Source: Metellina segmentata
Taxonomy: Eukaryota; Arthropoda; Arachnida; Araneae; Tetragnathidae
DNA: 64,000 bases
NCBI GenBank assembly: GCA_947359465.1
Contig: OX375875.1
Span: 58,901,981-58,965,980, forward strand
Direction: 5' to 3'
Part shown: positions 1 to 11,900 of the stretch, in pieces
How positions within the stretch are numbered: the stretch's first letter is position 1
How the letters are laid out: each line of letters opens with the position of its first letter
Program-made: the position numbers and the translations under genes
Notes under the pieces: model-generated
Seen by the model: the letters and a program-made list of their open reading frames with translations, nothing else
The model's database searches: none
Told to the model about the DNA's origin: nothing

Positions 1-344
1 GAGGCATCTGAAGACCATCGTTTACGGGACTGTTGACTCAATTGAGGAACTTATTGCTTGACTATCCATTGCTGCCGAAAGCGTGCGCGAAATGCCTTGC
101 ATCTTTGAAACTGTTCGAAAATTACTCTGTCGACGCTACCAAGCATGTATTACTATCGGTGGTCGCAATTTTGAGCACTTTGCAAGGATGTTGTAAAACG
201 ACGTTTTTCTGTTCATGTCACATTTTTTTGTGTTCGTGCCTCCCAGGCGTCACTTCCGACCATACATTTCTGTACGAAAAATGCATGTTCTAACAATCTG
301 TACCAACCTTCCAAGCTTGTCCCATGACCGTAGAATCACCCTGT
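1..344 (+). mobile_element. 3' end of a mariner/IS630-type DNA transposon
   Basis: The window opens inside the transposase tail of a DNA transposon. About 150 bases of non-coding sequence follow the stop. The element seems to end at about 344 with ...GAATCACCCTGTA next to TA-rich DNA, which is the usual look of a Tc1/mariner terminus (terminal repeat, then the TA target). The other terminus lies outside the window, so element length and exact repeat length are unknown. Confidence 0.7.
2..196 (+). pseudogene. transposase C-terminus (mariner/IS630-like), broken
   Basis: Reading from base 2 gives 65 codons to a TAA at 194-196. The start RHLKTIVYGTVDSIEELIA and the end RNFEHFARML match the last segment of DDE transposases of the Tc1/mariner/IS630 group, where a line like 'GHLKSLVYETPV...' precedes a helical tail ending in FEHL. 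The only break is an in-frame TGA at 59-61, most simply explained by CGA to TGA decay at a CpG. The catalytic part lies upstream of the window. The element at 20302-20750 has a related tail. The short open frame in the neighbouring frame (33-293) is a shadow. Confidence 0.75.
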
Positions 345-2587
345 ATATATAGCAGATATATATTCATAATTCGAGTTATTTCTTGAGGTGATTATCATTT
401 CCATAACCAGCGCTTGAAATTTAGGATGTTTTCTTAAAAAGCATGTCTTTTATGTTAATTATACAACTGCCTTACATTGAAGAAAACATTGAACATTGAG
501 AAAATATTCAGCACCTTAATGCAGTGAAACATGTGTGTGGTAAACTTCTTTAAAGATGTACAAAATAAACCACCTAGTCTCTTAAGAAGTACAGTTGAGC
601 TTGAAAGTCAAAAACTATTCATACAAGAATGTGATTTTTTTTATATTATGGTTAAAATATTGTCTATATAAACACTTGTCTTTTTAGCCTTAAAATCTTT
701 ATTTTTATTTTATTCTTTTACAAGTTAAGTAATTCAGTATTAACCATGAATATATATATAAATCATAAAATTTTAAATGTACCAGTTGTATCGAATTCCA
801 TTTTATACAAAATCAATATATTTTGATTTTTAATATACGTATTAATTCAGCTTATAGTATATAAATTAGTTTTCATAAGAATTATTTTTATTTGATGGTT
901 ATATGGAGGAGTAAACCAAACTAAAAAGATGGTATAAATAAAACAAAATATCTAATAATTATCTTGTCTTCTTAAATTATGCTTCAGTATTATATCAATA
1001 TTCTTATGGCTCCTGAAATTTTCATAAAATACATTGGAAATTGTCAATTTTCGTTCCTAAGGAAGTTCTGATAAAATAAAGTATAGATGGGTTTACATAT
1101 GAGAAGAAATTTAAATAATTCCTGATCTTCCGACATAAATTTGTTAACTCAATTCTGGTTAGCTTTGAGGCATTCTTCAATTATTCACAAACCCTAATTG
1201 CATAATTCCAATGTTGTAGAAAACAATGAGCAGACCGAAAAATGTATACATTTACAAACGGATGTTTACGATTGCGTTTATGTTTTTAAACGTAGCGTAA
1301 TAGCTATACTTTAATTAAATTAATTCGTTTAATTTCAAAAGGGTTTTTTCCTGATGTTCTATATGTTTATTTGATTCCTTAGTTGAGTATTGTAGTTGTA
1401 CTCTTTGTGGAATTAAAATGGAGCTTGGGTTCATATAATTTCTCAGGTAGTTTTCTATATCTATTGAAATTAAATTATTTTCCTTGGTTCGGCGGTCTGG
1501 ATTCGAATACCTTTCTATGTATAGATGTTTAAAATAGTAAGGAATCTAATTTAAACCGCAGGTACTGGTCAAAGAAGTTTGTACAGCAAATAATGACCGT
1601 AGATCAAACCGAAAGATAGTTTAGAAAACATCAAAAACCATAAACATCGAAAAATAGATAAGTATAAAATTTTCCATAAATAGTATATAAAAGAAATTTC
1701 AGGTGAAAAATATCAAACTGTATATTTGTGTTTTGGCATTGTGCCCACGATATCAGTATAGATTATTCTAGCCTTAAAATATACTTAAATTTTCCTCACA
1801 AGAAAACATAACCCATTGATTGGTACAGTCGTTAAAACATTCACCTTCTAAATGACTATTTGCCAAGTCGATGTATGAAAATAAATATATTTTTTGAGCT
1901 CCATAATGACATAGTTTCTACAGCTACTTGGAAAATGTCTTGACGCCCAAGGTTTCAAAAGGGGAAAGGAAACTAATAACCAAAACCACTGTTTAATAAA
2001 TATGATCTTCCCTGAAATAATCACACACACACACAATGCATCTAAATTTAAAAATTCCTGGAAGAAACGACATTCAAGCGTGATAATCAATGGGCATGAA
2101 AACTCATTTCTATTCCACACGGTAAAAATATCCCCGTGCTTTCATACCAGAGCATTAGCTTAATTGTACCAAAGCAGCAAGTGAAGAGGCAGTCGATGGC
2201 TTTTATGAGATATCGTTAATGAACCCTACCCATCATTGTAGCTACATATAATTAATTTAGGCTTTGCGACTCCGCTAAGGTATCTCTCGATCACGAACAG
2301 AACATTTTGGAATGTAATTATTTTATGGAAGTTAAATTCCTCGAGAGTTGAAGATTAAGACCACAATATTTCTTTTTCGCAACTATCTGAGATAGGTCTA
2401 CTGAAGCGAGTTTATAACATTCGTGTAACGACAAGCTTTCTATCGGTTATTGAACAATTCGGACAAACGAATATGTGTACCAGTGGTATTCAAATTCAGT
2501 TCTGTGTAATTTTTTCCGAGTTCGCCAGTTTTATTTTTAAAAAATTTTGATTTCTGCATTTTGTTATGTCATTTAATTTTAATTTTA
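345..2587. other. AT-rich non-coding stretch
   Basis: No coding region or recognisable element. It holds homopolymer and TA-rich runs and a short (AC)n run near 2021-2036. The minus-strand open frame at 1848-2120 has no family resemblance. Confidence 0.6.
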
Positions 2588-2938
2588 TTACAAATACAAA
2601 TACAAATATTGACGACCAGCTGCAGGCTCAAGCCCAACTAGGCTGGTCCTTTGTTTATGAATTCCCCAATTCCCACTGACTATCCAACTGTATCTTAAAT
2701 TCGTACACTCCTTTTGAATAACTATATTTTCTGGCAACACGTTCCATTTAACTATTACCCTATTAAAGTAGTAGTTTTTCCTTAAATCCCGATTAAAATG
2801 TGTCTTATTCAATTTATACCCATGGCCCCTTGTTCTGTTATCCCTATTGAAATTCAAGCCCTCTGTGTCCCCTTGTTTTACCAACTTGAAAAGCTGAATC
2901 AAATCCCCCCTCCTTCTTCTTCTTTCCAGTGTATACAT
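2588..2938 (-). pseudogene. 3' remnant of a CR1-like non-LTR retrotransposon (LINE)
   Basis: The minus-strand frame (116 codons) begins near LERRRRRGDLIQLFKLVK. It contains TRGHGYKLNK, a run like 'RNYYFNRVIVKWNVLP', and a Cys/Leu-rich end. That order of motifs is typical of the C-terminal end of reverse transcriptases of CR1-type LINEs (family knowledge). The frame runs directly into a repeated TATTTG tail (about three units) and then TAATAAAATTAAAATT, the expected place for a LINE 3' terminus. The upstream 5' part is missing, with a stop just before the ATG, so this is a 5'-truncated dead copy. There is no target duplication I can point to. Subfamily (CR1 versus a relative) is uncertain. Confidence 0.75.
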
Positions 2939-3889
2939 GTGTTACTCTAGTAGACCCGAACATAGCATCTGCGCTACATAATCAATGACAGTGTTGTTAC
3001 TCACATTTCATACAGATTATTTAAATCGATTTACAGTTATATAATATATCCATTAGTAAAGGGATTTCATACCTGAAATGAAATAAATTTAGTCAGAAAT
3101 ATAAAGCAGTATTTCTTGTACTTCTTACCGATCTTCCTTAATTCTTTTTTCCAATTAAGTACATGGGGAAAAGCGAGTATCTCAGTCTTGTCACAACAAT
3201 TAGTTTCAGAATCTCTATTTCATTCACCAAGAGACGATTGACTTTTCTAACACCTAAACTAATTTTAAAGTTCGCTCACATTTTCTTTTCTAGGCTGATT
3301 TCTATCGTATAGATTTCTCTTTACCTTCTGTAATCAGACTTCTGGAGAATTTTTTTAGAGTGGCGAGTTCTTTCATGACGTTTAAGCAATAATATGCAGT
3401 TCTATAGCTCAAATCAAGCATATTTGAGATAAGTGGTAAAATCTTGTAGTTCATGTTACACTTTTTGTCGCAATTCGTCTATATAAATGTCGTTTTCTGT
3501 GGCAGATGAGGTAGAAAAATAAATAAACATATTTTTTCGGTGTAAATGTATAGGGACAGCAAATGACACTACTGCTCTACTTAAAATTTACAAAAAAATA
3601 GAAATACTATATCAAAATTTTGCTATAAAATGTGTAATTTTGTTTTAAGTCCTTACTTGGAGGAGGTTACCAGCACTAAACCGATGCTCGAGGTTTTTGC
3701 GGAAACGGGATATTTTTTGTTTTCCAATCTGTTTTATAGATTCAAAAAGTTATAAATATTTTCCTTCGATTATAATAAGGATGTACCATAACTATAAAGA
3801 GAGAAAATAATATTTCATACATTTGTGCAAGTTAAATATTACTGTCTACAAGGGGCGAGCTGACTGCTATTTATGAAGAATCATGTAGT
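2939..3889. other. AT-rich non-coding stretch
   Basis: Nothing recognisable. Poly-T and TTTT-rich segments; no open frame of interest. Confidence 0.55.
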
Positions 3890-4080
3890 GGGTATGGCGC
3901 CGGTATTCCTAACCATAGAGGAGAGAAAAGGTAGAGTAGTAACCTTTTCGTATGTGCAGGATCATGAAACCAAGCTAGTTCTAACATGACCCTTAAACTA
4001 CCTCCTCCGGTAGACGTAAGTTTCCTCCCGGTAGACGAAAGCCTGGAGAGGAAACGAACATTCATCATCTGATTGGTTTA
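3890..4080 (+). repeat. dispersed repeat, copy 1 (inverted relative at 36.5 kb)
   Basis: The segment carries ordered blocks such as GGATCATGAAACC, ACTACC, CCGGTAGACG and CATCATCTGAT. The reverse complement of 36541-36665 carries the same blocks in the same order with gaps. This is therefore an old dispersed repeat rather than unique DNA. No termini were recognised. Confidence 0.45.
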
Positions 4081-4117
4081 CGGGGAAGGGAAGACGACTG
4101 TCCATTGATTTATCCTA

Positions 4118-4374
4118 TCGCACCCCGGCAAGAAAAATGACACAAATCAAAATTGCAGAATTTGAGAAACATCAACTTAAAGGATACTATAAAACTTATA
4201 TTGAAATAGTATAAGCTTCTTTTAAATTTTAGGTAAGTATTTATGGTGGTAACGTCTATTATATTCTATGGAATAGTAATATAACTCGCTGTGGCATCTC
4301 ATACATATTTTTCAATGACATAACATCAGAATTTTTATTTTTTGACTTGTGTCATTTTTCTTGCCGGGGTGTGA
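4118..4374 (+). mobile_element. 256-bp TA-target MITE, copy 1
   Basis: The element is bounded by inverted repeats of about 27 bp beginning TCGCACCCCGGCAAGAAAAA, with one or two mismatches between the ends, and is flanked by TA on both sides (4116-4117 and 4375-4376). It has no coding capacity. A second copy in the opposite orientation lies at 4945-5199. Size, TA target and perfect ends point to a non-autonomous Tc1/mariner-type element. The parent transposase is not in the window. Confidence 0.85.
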
Positions 4375-4377
4375 TAT

Positions 4378-4796
4378 CATTGATTAGTGCAACATAGTAG
4401 TAGACTTCCTCTGCAATTGAGCTCCTACCGATCGTAATTTTCAACAAACTGGTATGAAATTCGATTTTTGGTGATTTCGCCTTTTAAAAATATGGGTTTT
4501 GCTGTTTGAAATTTATTAATTGCAATCGTATTCTTGAGAGCTCGGTTCTTATAGTTTACGTAACTATCGAACGCCATACCTTAAAATCTAAATCTTAGAT
4601 TTCATACCGATTCGTTGAAAATTGCGGTCGCTAGGAGCTCATTTATAGAGGAAGAGTTACTCTTTATGACCATCCGGTAGTATACCTTATCATGAAAAAG
4701 TTCAGTTTAAGAAAATACATTCAGTGCATTGTTGAGAAACAACAGCGAGATTTTAAATGAGAGCAATCATAACTCAGAAAGCTTTGTGAAATGTTT
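4378..4796. other. spacer between two inverted MITE copies
   Basis: Unique AT-rich DNA, no gene seen. GAGCTC-containing blocks near 4420 and 4630 are short inverted relatives of each other (CTCCTACCGATCG versus CGGTCGCTAGGAG), so the segment may itself be an older palindromic element. Confidence 0.35.
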
Positions 4797-4880
4797 CACC
4801 TCTTTCCCTTCAAAACTAATTCCGGACCGTTGCCAATAGCCCATTGGATTATTACATTGTGACGTTTACAACTACCAAAC
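4797..4880 (+). repeat. SINE-A tail fragment
   Basis: Blocks such as CCGGACCGTTGCCAATAGCC and the following GTGACGTTTACAACTACC match the 3' part of the SINE-A copies at 28428-28740 and 34258-34536. The tRNA-like head is absent. Confidence 0.6.
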
Positions 4881-4944
4881 TGTAAAATATGCGAAGTTTT
4901 TGAAAAAATAAAATACACCTTCATAGACAACATTAGACAATATA

Positions 4945-5199
4945 TCGCACCCCGGCAAAAAAAAGTGACATGTCAAAAAAATAAAAATTTTGATGTTATG
5001 TCATTGAAAATATGTATGAGGTACCCAGCGTGTTTTATTACTATTATATAGAATATAATAGAAGTTACCACCATAAATACTTACCTAAAATTTAAAATAA
5101 ACTTATACTATTTCAATATAGGTTTTACAGTATCCTTTAAGTTGATGTTTCTCAAATTCTGCAATTTTGAGTTGCGTTACTTTTCTTGCCGGGGTGCGA
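4945..5199 (-). mobile_element. 256-bp TA-target MITE, copy 2 (inverted)
   Basis: Its reverse complement matches copy 1 (4118-4374) along its whole length with scattered substitutions. The TIR core CACCCCGGCAA is conserved at both ends, and TA flanks lie at 4943-4944 and 5200-5201. Together the two copies form a long imperfect palindrome with a ~570-bp loop. Confidence 0.85.
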
Positions 5200-5289
5200 T
5201 ATCAGTTTCAAACAAATTTACTTCATATTCAGTCCACCGGAGCGAAACGATTGTTCTGATCAAAAACTGATCATGGACAACAATTTCTC

Positions 5290-5960
5290 CGCAATCTCAA
5301 ACAATAATGGGGGCTTGAAAACTATCCAGACGGCACGACACGGAGTCTACTCGGACTACTGTTTCACTTTCTCTGACCTTGAGCACCGTATTTTTTTTTA
5401 TTATTAAATCTTCGTGAGCCACGAGTACCACCGCATTGCGAACGTGCTGCGGTTGCGAATTCGGACTGGTTGGGTGAGTTTCCGAGTGGGTGAAGTGAAT
5501 CATGAAAAAATCCTTTCGGGATGTACATGTAAAAGAGGGGAACACAATCATCATCTCTGATTTTTCTGAGAGGATTTCCTGTTGTTTGACTGGTTTTCCA
5601 TTCCCTTCCTGACTATTTTTACGCGCTTAGTTTGCACCTCCACCCCGACGGGATTGGCCTGTACGTAAGCGCACGTCACTACGTACTCAGGTGGATGTTA
5701 TTTTTAAAAATTGCAACTATAAGAGGGAATGTGCGTGGAAAGGTGAGGTGAATGCTTTTCTGACTTTTCGAGTGGCGAAGAGCGGGTGGATAAAGATAAG
5801 GAATGTCTATTTTCCACGAGTGTCCCACGTGTTCGTCAACCGACGCAGGTATGCAGCGGTTGTAAGCACATGAGCTGCATACCTTTCCTTTGTCTTGTGT
5901 CTTTTAGCATTTTTTGTGAATGGGGAACTCTGTTCGACGGTTTTCGAGCTGCATGACTTC
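5290..5960. other. GC-richer unique segment, possible promoter or non-coding first exon
   Basis: This stretch is richer in G+C and CpG than its surroundings. It contains good splice-like sites on the plus strand: a donor CGCAG/GTATGC at about 5849 and, 60 bases on, a pyrimidine-rich acceptor ending TTTTAG at about 5908. The open frame often drawn at 5691 starts with GTG, and the real ATG at 5694 soon stops, so no protein is proposed. It could be the leader of a host gene, but nothing in the window confirms a downstream exon. Confidence 0.25.
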
Positions 5961-6094
5961 TATTATTTAATTGAACGCTTTTGTACCCATGTCCTGGGTT
6001 CCCTTAGGGGGAAGGCATTGGCGCTGGAGCTATGGATTCGAGAAATATGTTTCTGTATTGATGTGTACAGTCTGTTTTTTAAGTTTGTAAAACT

Positions 6095-6250
6095 AGCTGT
6101 ATAACTGGTATAGTGGTCATAACGTTCTTCTGTGCCACCCAGTATCTCCAAGTTCGAATCCCGGTTTTATAAGCGCGTGGATGGTTGTGAATGTCCTGGT
6201 TAAGAGCATCTGTAGTAAAGCCACCGCGGCTTGCAAATTCTGGGTGTTCC
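6095..6250 (+). repeat. tRNA-like SINE fragment (third type)
   Basis: A polymerase III A-box-like TGGTATAGTGG is followed about 40 bases later by a B-box-like GTTCGAATCC, as in a tRNA-derived SINE head. The sequence after it differs from the SINE-A and SINE-B bodies. There is no cloverleaf-quality tRNA here. Confidence 0.5.
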
Positions 6251-6388
6251 TTCATAAATAGCTATCAGTTCGCTCTTTGTACTGCTGAAGATGTAAGTGG
6301 ACGGGCATTAAAAATAGAAAAAAGGTTGAAAAGTTATAAATCTTTTCGTACTTAAACGTCTTTTATCACAACAACTATCACTTATACA

Positions 6389-6775
6389 ACTTTTTATAAG
6401 TTGTATACCTGATGAAAGACGTAAAAGTAAAGACGTAAAATTCGTATTTTTCTACGACTCGTATTCAACTTATAAAGAGTTGTATACCGGATGAAAGACG
6501 TAAACGTAAATACGTAAAATTCGTCTATTTCTACGACTCGTATGCAACTTATAAAGAGTTGTATACCTGATGAAAGACGCATACGCTAAGACGTAAAATT
6601 CGTCTATTTCTACGACTTGTATGCAACTTATAAAGAGTTGTATACCTGATGAAAGACGTAAACGTAAATACGTAAAATTCGTCTATTTCTTCTACTTGTA
6701 TGCAACTTATAAAGAGTTGTATTCGTGATAAAAGACGTAAACGTAAAGACGTAAAATTCGTCTATTTCTTGTTTC
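6389..6775 (+). repeat. 79-bp tandem array, about 5 copies
   Basis: The unit ACTTATAAAGAGTTGTATAC... recurs with starts at 6468, 6547, 6626 and 6705, an exact 79-base period, with a diverged copy before and a partial one after. Copies differ by a few substitutions. The minus-strand open frame across it is a by-product of the repeat. Confidence 0.9.
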
Positions 6776-7965
6776 TTTGTTTCTTAGACGTATTTTAATT
6801 TTAATTTAACCTTTTGAGCATAACGTGATTTCCAAACCACAATTTTTATTTACTTGTGAAAGAACCTCACCTTTCCACCAACAATCTTCTGTGTCCGTAT
6901 TGATCTATAATAATATTTTTGCGTAAAAAAACAGCGTACACAAATTTATTTAAAAAAGTTTTGATTTAACTTCATCAGTGTATTTTATTTTAAGAATAAA
7001 ACCCGTTCAGTGCCATTCGTGACTAACTTTAAATTTCTGGGAATACTGTAACGAAATATACGCCTCACACATGTCCAATGAATTCCTCCCCTCGCTTTAA
7101 GCCCAGACATGTAATAATACTCAGCCAAAAATTTGTACATTAGACATGTCGCCTGATGGGAAATACATATTTCGGAAAATCCGTCTTTTGGTACAAGTCC
7201 AAGTTTGAACAGGATATGATGTGACCACACGAATATACCGGTCGATAGTGGCATGAGTTAAAGTAATATTGCCGGGAATGAAGGATTGCCCCACCCGAAG
7301 TGTCATAGTACTAATTTGTCTTGGTTTAATTTTCCTCAAGAACGGCTGACTTTTGATTGCAGCGCTTATACATAAATTATGCTCCTGTTAGGGATATTTC
7401 ATTTTACCAAATTGAATTATTAATAACTATCACGTTTTGAGGAAGATATTGGGCACCATATCTTATAATTCTTTTCCTATTAAAAATTAATCTGATCACA
7501 TAAATTCCAGATTTTAAATTTCCGCGATGGAAAATTAAGGTTTAGAGTTCAAACTATCTTCTGTTTATGATAATATTTAGGATACTTCAAAAGGGGTCGG
7601 CTACCAAACCTACATAGTTGAGCTACTTAATGAGTGGGCAAATAACCAAAGGTCTATTTAGAGATGTAAACATCTCTCTTCTACTAATCACTGTATTATT
7701 TCTATTGAGAAAAAGGAGATGATAAATATCCTTATTATTATATTACCTTTATTACCTTTTAGCCTTTTAGCTGTGTTATTCAAGTATTTCATGAATTGTG
7801 GTTGTACAGAAAGGTTGAACAAAAATAAAAGGTAAATTAAATAGAATGGTAAATTGAGATAAAAGAATATGTTTCGTTCAAAAATATTTTTTAAAAATTC
7901 CATGTGTGACCAAAGTTTAAATTCTATGTACTGGTCAAACGCAATCGACTTGTTGATAATCTAAA
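6776..7965. other. AT-rich non-coding stretch
   Basis: Two overlapping minus-strand open frames (6985-7254 and 7121-7339) lie here. Neither resembles a family I know, and they are in different frames over the same DNA, so at least one is chance. Confidence 0.4.
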
Positions 7966-7973
7966 CTCTAAAA

Positions 7974-8665
7974 AAGGTCTTGAAATAGTTTTTTAATACA
8001 TAATTTTTTTAATAATTTATAAACTACTTTGTTAGTTGGGTATGTTTAGATAGGTTAGTAGTAGATACTAAATAAAAATATTTAAAAAAAAAATTTTATC
8101 TACGAAAATATTACTTACAAATATTCAGTCATCATAAGACATTGGTGGGCAAAAAACACATAAAAAATAAAAGAGTACACAATATTTTAAGCTGATAAAG
8201 TCTGAGTTTAAAGATGAATAATGAAAATAATTGTTTAGGATATGCAGTGGCTAGACAATTCTCAAGAATTGCTACGGCTTTATTTACACTTTATTGAAAC
8301 ACGAAGTGTTTACAGAAATGCGGGAATACAGAATACAAAAATTCCAATAGAACCATGTGAAAAAAGTTTTGATCGTAGGAAAGTTCTGGTAGCAGTGACA
8401 CCAAGTAAACTTTCCTCCTATATAAACCCGTTACGACCCAGGGATTTTGTTTTTGCATTGTGTGTATTTAGGAATTTTAATTACATTCCTTTAGAGCGAG
8501 AGAGGTCGATACTAGTATTTTGTTCAAACACCAAAACAACATAAAACACGTTCCCCCCCCCCTTTTTTTTTTCTTTTTTAACTTTAGGTACACTACATGC
8601 ACCTGGCGAGAATAAATTAGGTGCACAATTTTATTTTCCTGTGCACCCGGGTATTTTGAGCCTTG
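7974..8665 (+). mobile_element. non-autonomous hAT-type element, copy 1, with 8-bp target duplication
   Basis: An exact 8-bp duplication, CTCTAAAA, flanks the element (7966-7973 and 8666-8673). The left end AAGGTCTTGAAATAG pairs with the right end, which read on the opposite strand is CAAGGCTCAAAATACC. The interior from 8368 on matches the interior of the element at 62727-63292, including a poly-C/poly-T tract (8550-8575) and the GGTGCACAATTTTATTTTC block near the right end. No transposase is encoded; the 100-aa open frame inside (8242-8544) has no relative and does not end at element boundaries. Eight-bp duplications with CAGG-like ends suggest the hAT superfamily. Confidence 0.85.
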
Positions 8666-8744
8666 CTCTAAAATATCAAAACGCGCATGCAATAAACTTA
8701 ATTTGATTCAAATTTTTTTCCGTATAAGTTACACTACCAAGTGT

Positions 8745-8945
8745 GGCCACAGATGCTCAGTGCGTAAGTAACCTGCGAAGAGTAAGTGGCATAGGTTCGA
8801 TTCCTGTAACTTACCATGGGCATATTTCTATCTTCTGTGCCAGTAAAAACTTTCCTTGTGTGCGTATGCCCATTATTTGACGTTGTATGTCATGTTTGGT
8901 GTAATATGGTCAGTTATGACCCTTATAGCTTAAAAAAAGGGTTCT
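8745..8945 (+). repeat. SINE-B copy 1
   Basis: A tRNA-like head (GCTCAGTGCG region as A box; GGTTCGATTCC as B box at about 8792) is followed by a body with blocks CTTCTGTGCCAGTAAAAAC, TTTCCTTGTGTGCGTATGCC and ATGACCCTTATAGCTT. These blocks recur in the same order at 17998-18200 and 21239-21440. Confidence 0.75.
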
Positions 8946-11900
8946 AATCCATTGTAAAATAGTTGAGCAAATCCAGTAGTCTAATATTCTAGCACTTTTT
9001 CCAAAACTGTGCAGAGAAAAAAATACATTTATAATACTAAAAACTCAATAGAATGAAAATTGACCCGAAATTTCATGGAAGTATTATTATGAGATCTCAG
9101 GCAGCTGATTTCACTTTCAAAAAAGTATTTTTACCTTCAAAAACTCATTGGAAGCCCCATTAACTGCTTTTGTGACAAAGCCATTCATTTTAGTGAAGAG
9201 TGCTGTTATTTTCCTATTGACATCCGCTTTTAAATTAAAATTATTTTAAAGCTATTATATTATGAAGGACTTTTAACTATATGTTGTACCAATCAATCAA
9301 GGCAAATTTATATAACGAATAACACAATTGTTACCTTTTTACAGATAGAATCAACGTTTATCAAAATGACAATGTTTAGATAACGCACCTTTAAATGTTG
9401 ACTTTTCCCACAGTTCTATACTGGCATTACTAGAATCTACAATCAGCTTAATCAATGACAAGCGTTCTTAAATGCATAAAAAATACAAAATTCAAATATT
9501 TGACAGAACAATTAAAAGTTTAAACAAGATTTGTGATAATGCCTCCAGGTTCTAAGGTTCACAGATTCTAGTGGTATATTATCAGAGAAGATGTAGTCGA
9601 TGCTAATGTTACGGAACGACAAAGTTGCCTTGACGCCCGTTATTGATTCAATATTTTCTCTCTAATGTGGTATTCCCCAAAGCGTTAATCATTCATTACT
9701 GGGTTGGAAAGAAGAAGGAAAAAGTTGACGTCATTGCAAAATACGGAAATGGGGCAGACCTGGACAGTTGGTTTCAGTAATGACGGGCTTTAACGGTCTC
9801 CGAGACTGTTGTGATCCCACTTATGAAACAAGTCAAAGAAATTTTATAACTATGTTGCAAGTTTAGATTTAAATGCAGTTCCTTGACCTAAAAAGGATCG
9901 AAAGTCCGTCCCTTTCGTCACGTGTACCTGTTGTTTGTTTCCTTTTCAGCAAAGCATTTTGGGAAAAGTAGCAAGTTTTCCGCGTCGATTTCCTCAAAAA
10001 AGAAAGCAATGAGACAAACGCCGTAATAACGGCATAGCTGTGCTAGTCAAAATGGCAGTACCTCCAAGTTTCGTCCTTGCAAGCTGAGCTGTTGAAATGC
10101 TAATAATAAAATACCTATCAATGAAGCAAACTGACTATGAGGAATAAGTGAAAAATTCCAAATGGAACAAAAAAGTTAAGAATCGAATAAACCAGCCAAC
10201 GGAAAAAAAATTTAATTTTTTTTTAAATCATTCACAAGCATTGAAAAGGACGAACAAATATGGTTTACCAGGTGGATTAGCTCCGTTATTGACAAAAAAA
10301 AAGATTACAAACCTATAAACCAACTATGAATACAAAAACTAATGCGTAAAAACAATCCATTATAATAATTAATAAATCATTAGAAATACTATCACTTAAG
10401 AGTAATTGTATTAGAAATATTATCACTTGTAAAATACAAGAAATAAATTTTGCTTAACGATATTTGTTCCAAAGTAAAAGTAGATCCTCATTTCAGCAGA
10501 CGATGACTATTCGTCTAAAGGTACAAATTTAATCAATATTTTGCAAACAATTAGAAAACATGAAGTGAACTTTTTGCATGTTCTGATAAACTTAATGGAG
10601 AGTTACAATTATAATTCCGTTGAAACTAAATTAAATCTGTTTGATTCAGTTTGTAATTACGATTATTTTTTACAACTACGGCATCAAAGGAATTATGATT
10701 AATTAACGACAAACAGGATGGATTTACTCTGATTCCATTATTACAACAATGAAATAGTGAACAACGTGGTGATCCTTTAAAGTACAATACATAAATCGAA
10801 TCAGCCGAAAAATATATAAAAAGTTATTTTTTAAAACTAAAATTGCATCATGAGCCTGAGTCCGTCGTTCTTTTAAGCATGAAAAATCAAGTATATTTGA
10901 TGTCTAGTACAAGGCTCAAGCATCAAATGCGAGGGATTCAAGAACTATAATTTAAAAAAATTCCAAAGTCTTTCCTTTATTATATCTAAAGACATATAAT
11001 GAGTAGTGATAGATTTGAATTTGACGAATGAAATTTATAAACATGTTCTAGTGTTAAATAAGAAAAAGTGAACAAAATTTAAAGAGTTATATAGTCATTC
11101 ATTTACGCAATTTAAGGGCAACTCCAATTTCACTGTTTCTGATATCATTAAAGAAAACCTCGGATAAGCTAGACAAATGTGAAAGACCTTGGAAAAATAA
11201 TAAACTGTTGTTTGAAATCACAGTTTCATTGAAAATAATGTTAATAATTTCCAGAAATTTCAAGAATATTTTCCGGAAAAGTGTTAGCTGCTAAAATCTG
11301 TCCTGTTCACGCATTCCAGCGACATTAAAGTTTTGTTTATCAATATGCTAATTTACTTTACAATCCTATCTTTTTGAAAACAATAAATAATTTCAAGACA
11401 TTATTTTCTAGAAGTATTAATTTCCATAAAATTCCTACAGGGTACTGTTCAAAATTCTTTTGACAAAATACGTTTGAATGTAAATCTCACTATTCACATT
11501 CATCTAATTCATTGTTTTCTAAGGTGTATATATATTGAACAATCACGGAAATTCACAAAGTAGAATTTGAATTTACTACATTGTGCGTCAAGCATGATGT
11601 ATTAAGAAATTATAATACCTCTCTTTCTCCTGTTATTCCATACACAATACATGCGAAGAATATATATATATGTATTTAATGAAGGATATATATCCTATTC
11701 TTCTGTTATCACAAATTATCCATAAATAATGACTTACGTATGGGTATTCGAAGGGTCAGTAACCCCTTTTGGCTCATAGCCATTTTTTGTTGCATCATTC
11801 GACGAATTCCCTTTTCTCTAGGAACTTCTATAAAAACTTTTTACAAAGAGAGCTTTCCGAATAAATCTAATATACTTGTTCAGTACTTCAGTTAGCAAGT

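Noticed and set aside
5691..5873. 60-aa open frame in the GC-rich segment
   Set aside because: It begins with GTG; the nearest ATG is out of frame and stops early.
6389..6775. CRISPR-like array because of regular spacing
   Set aside because: The whole 79-bp unit repeats; there are no unique spacers between conserved repeats, and the organism is eukaryotic.
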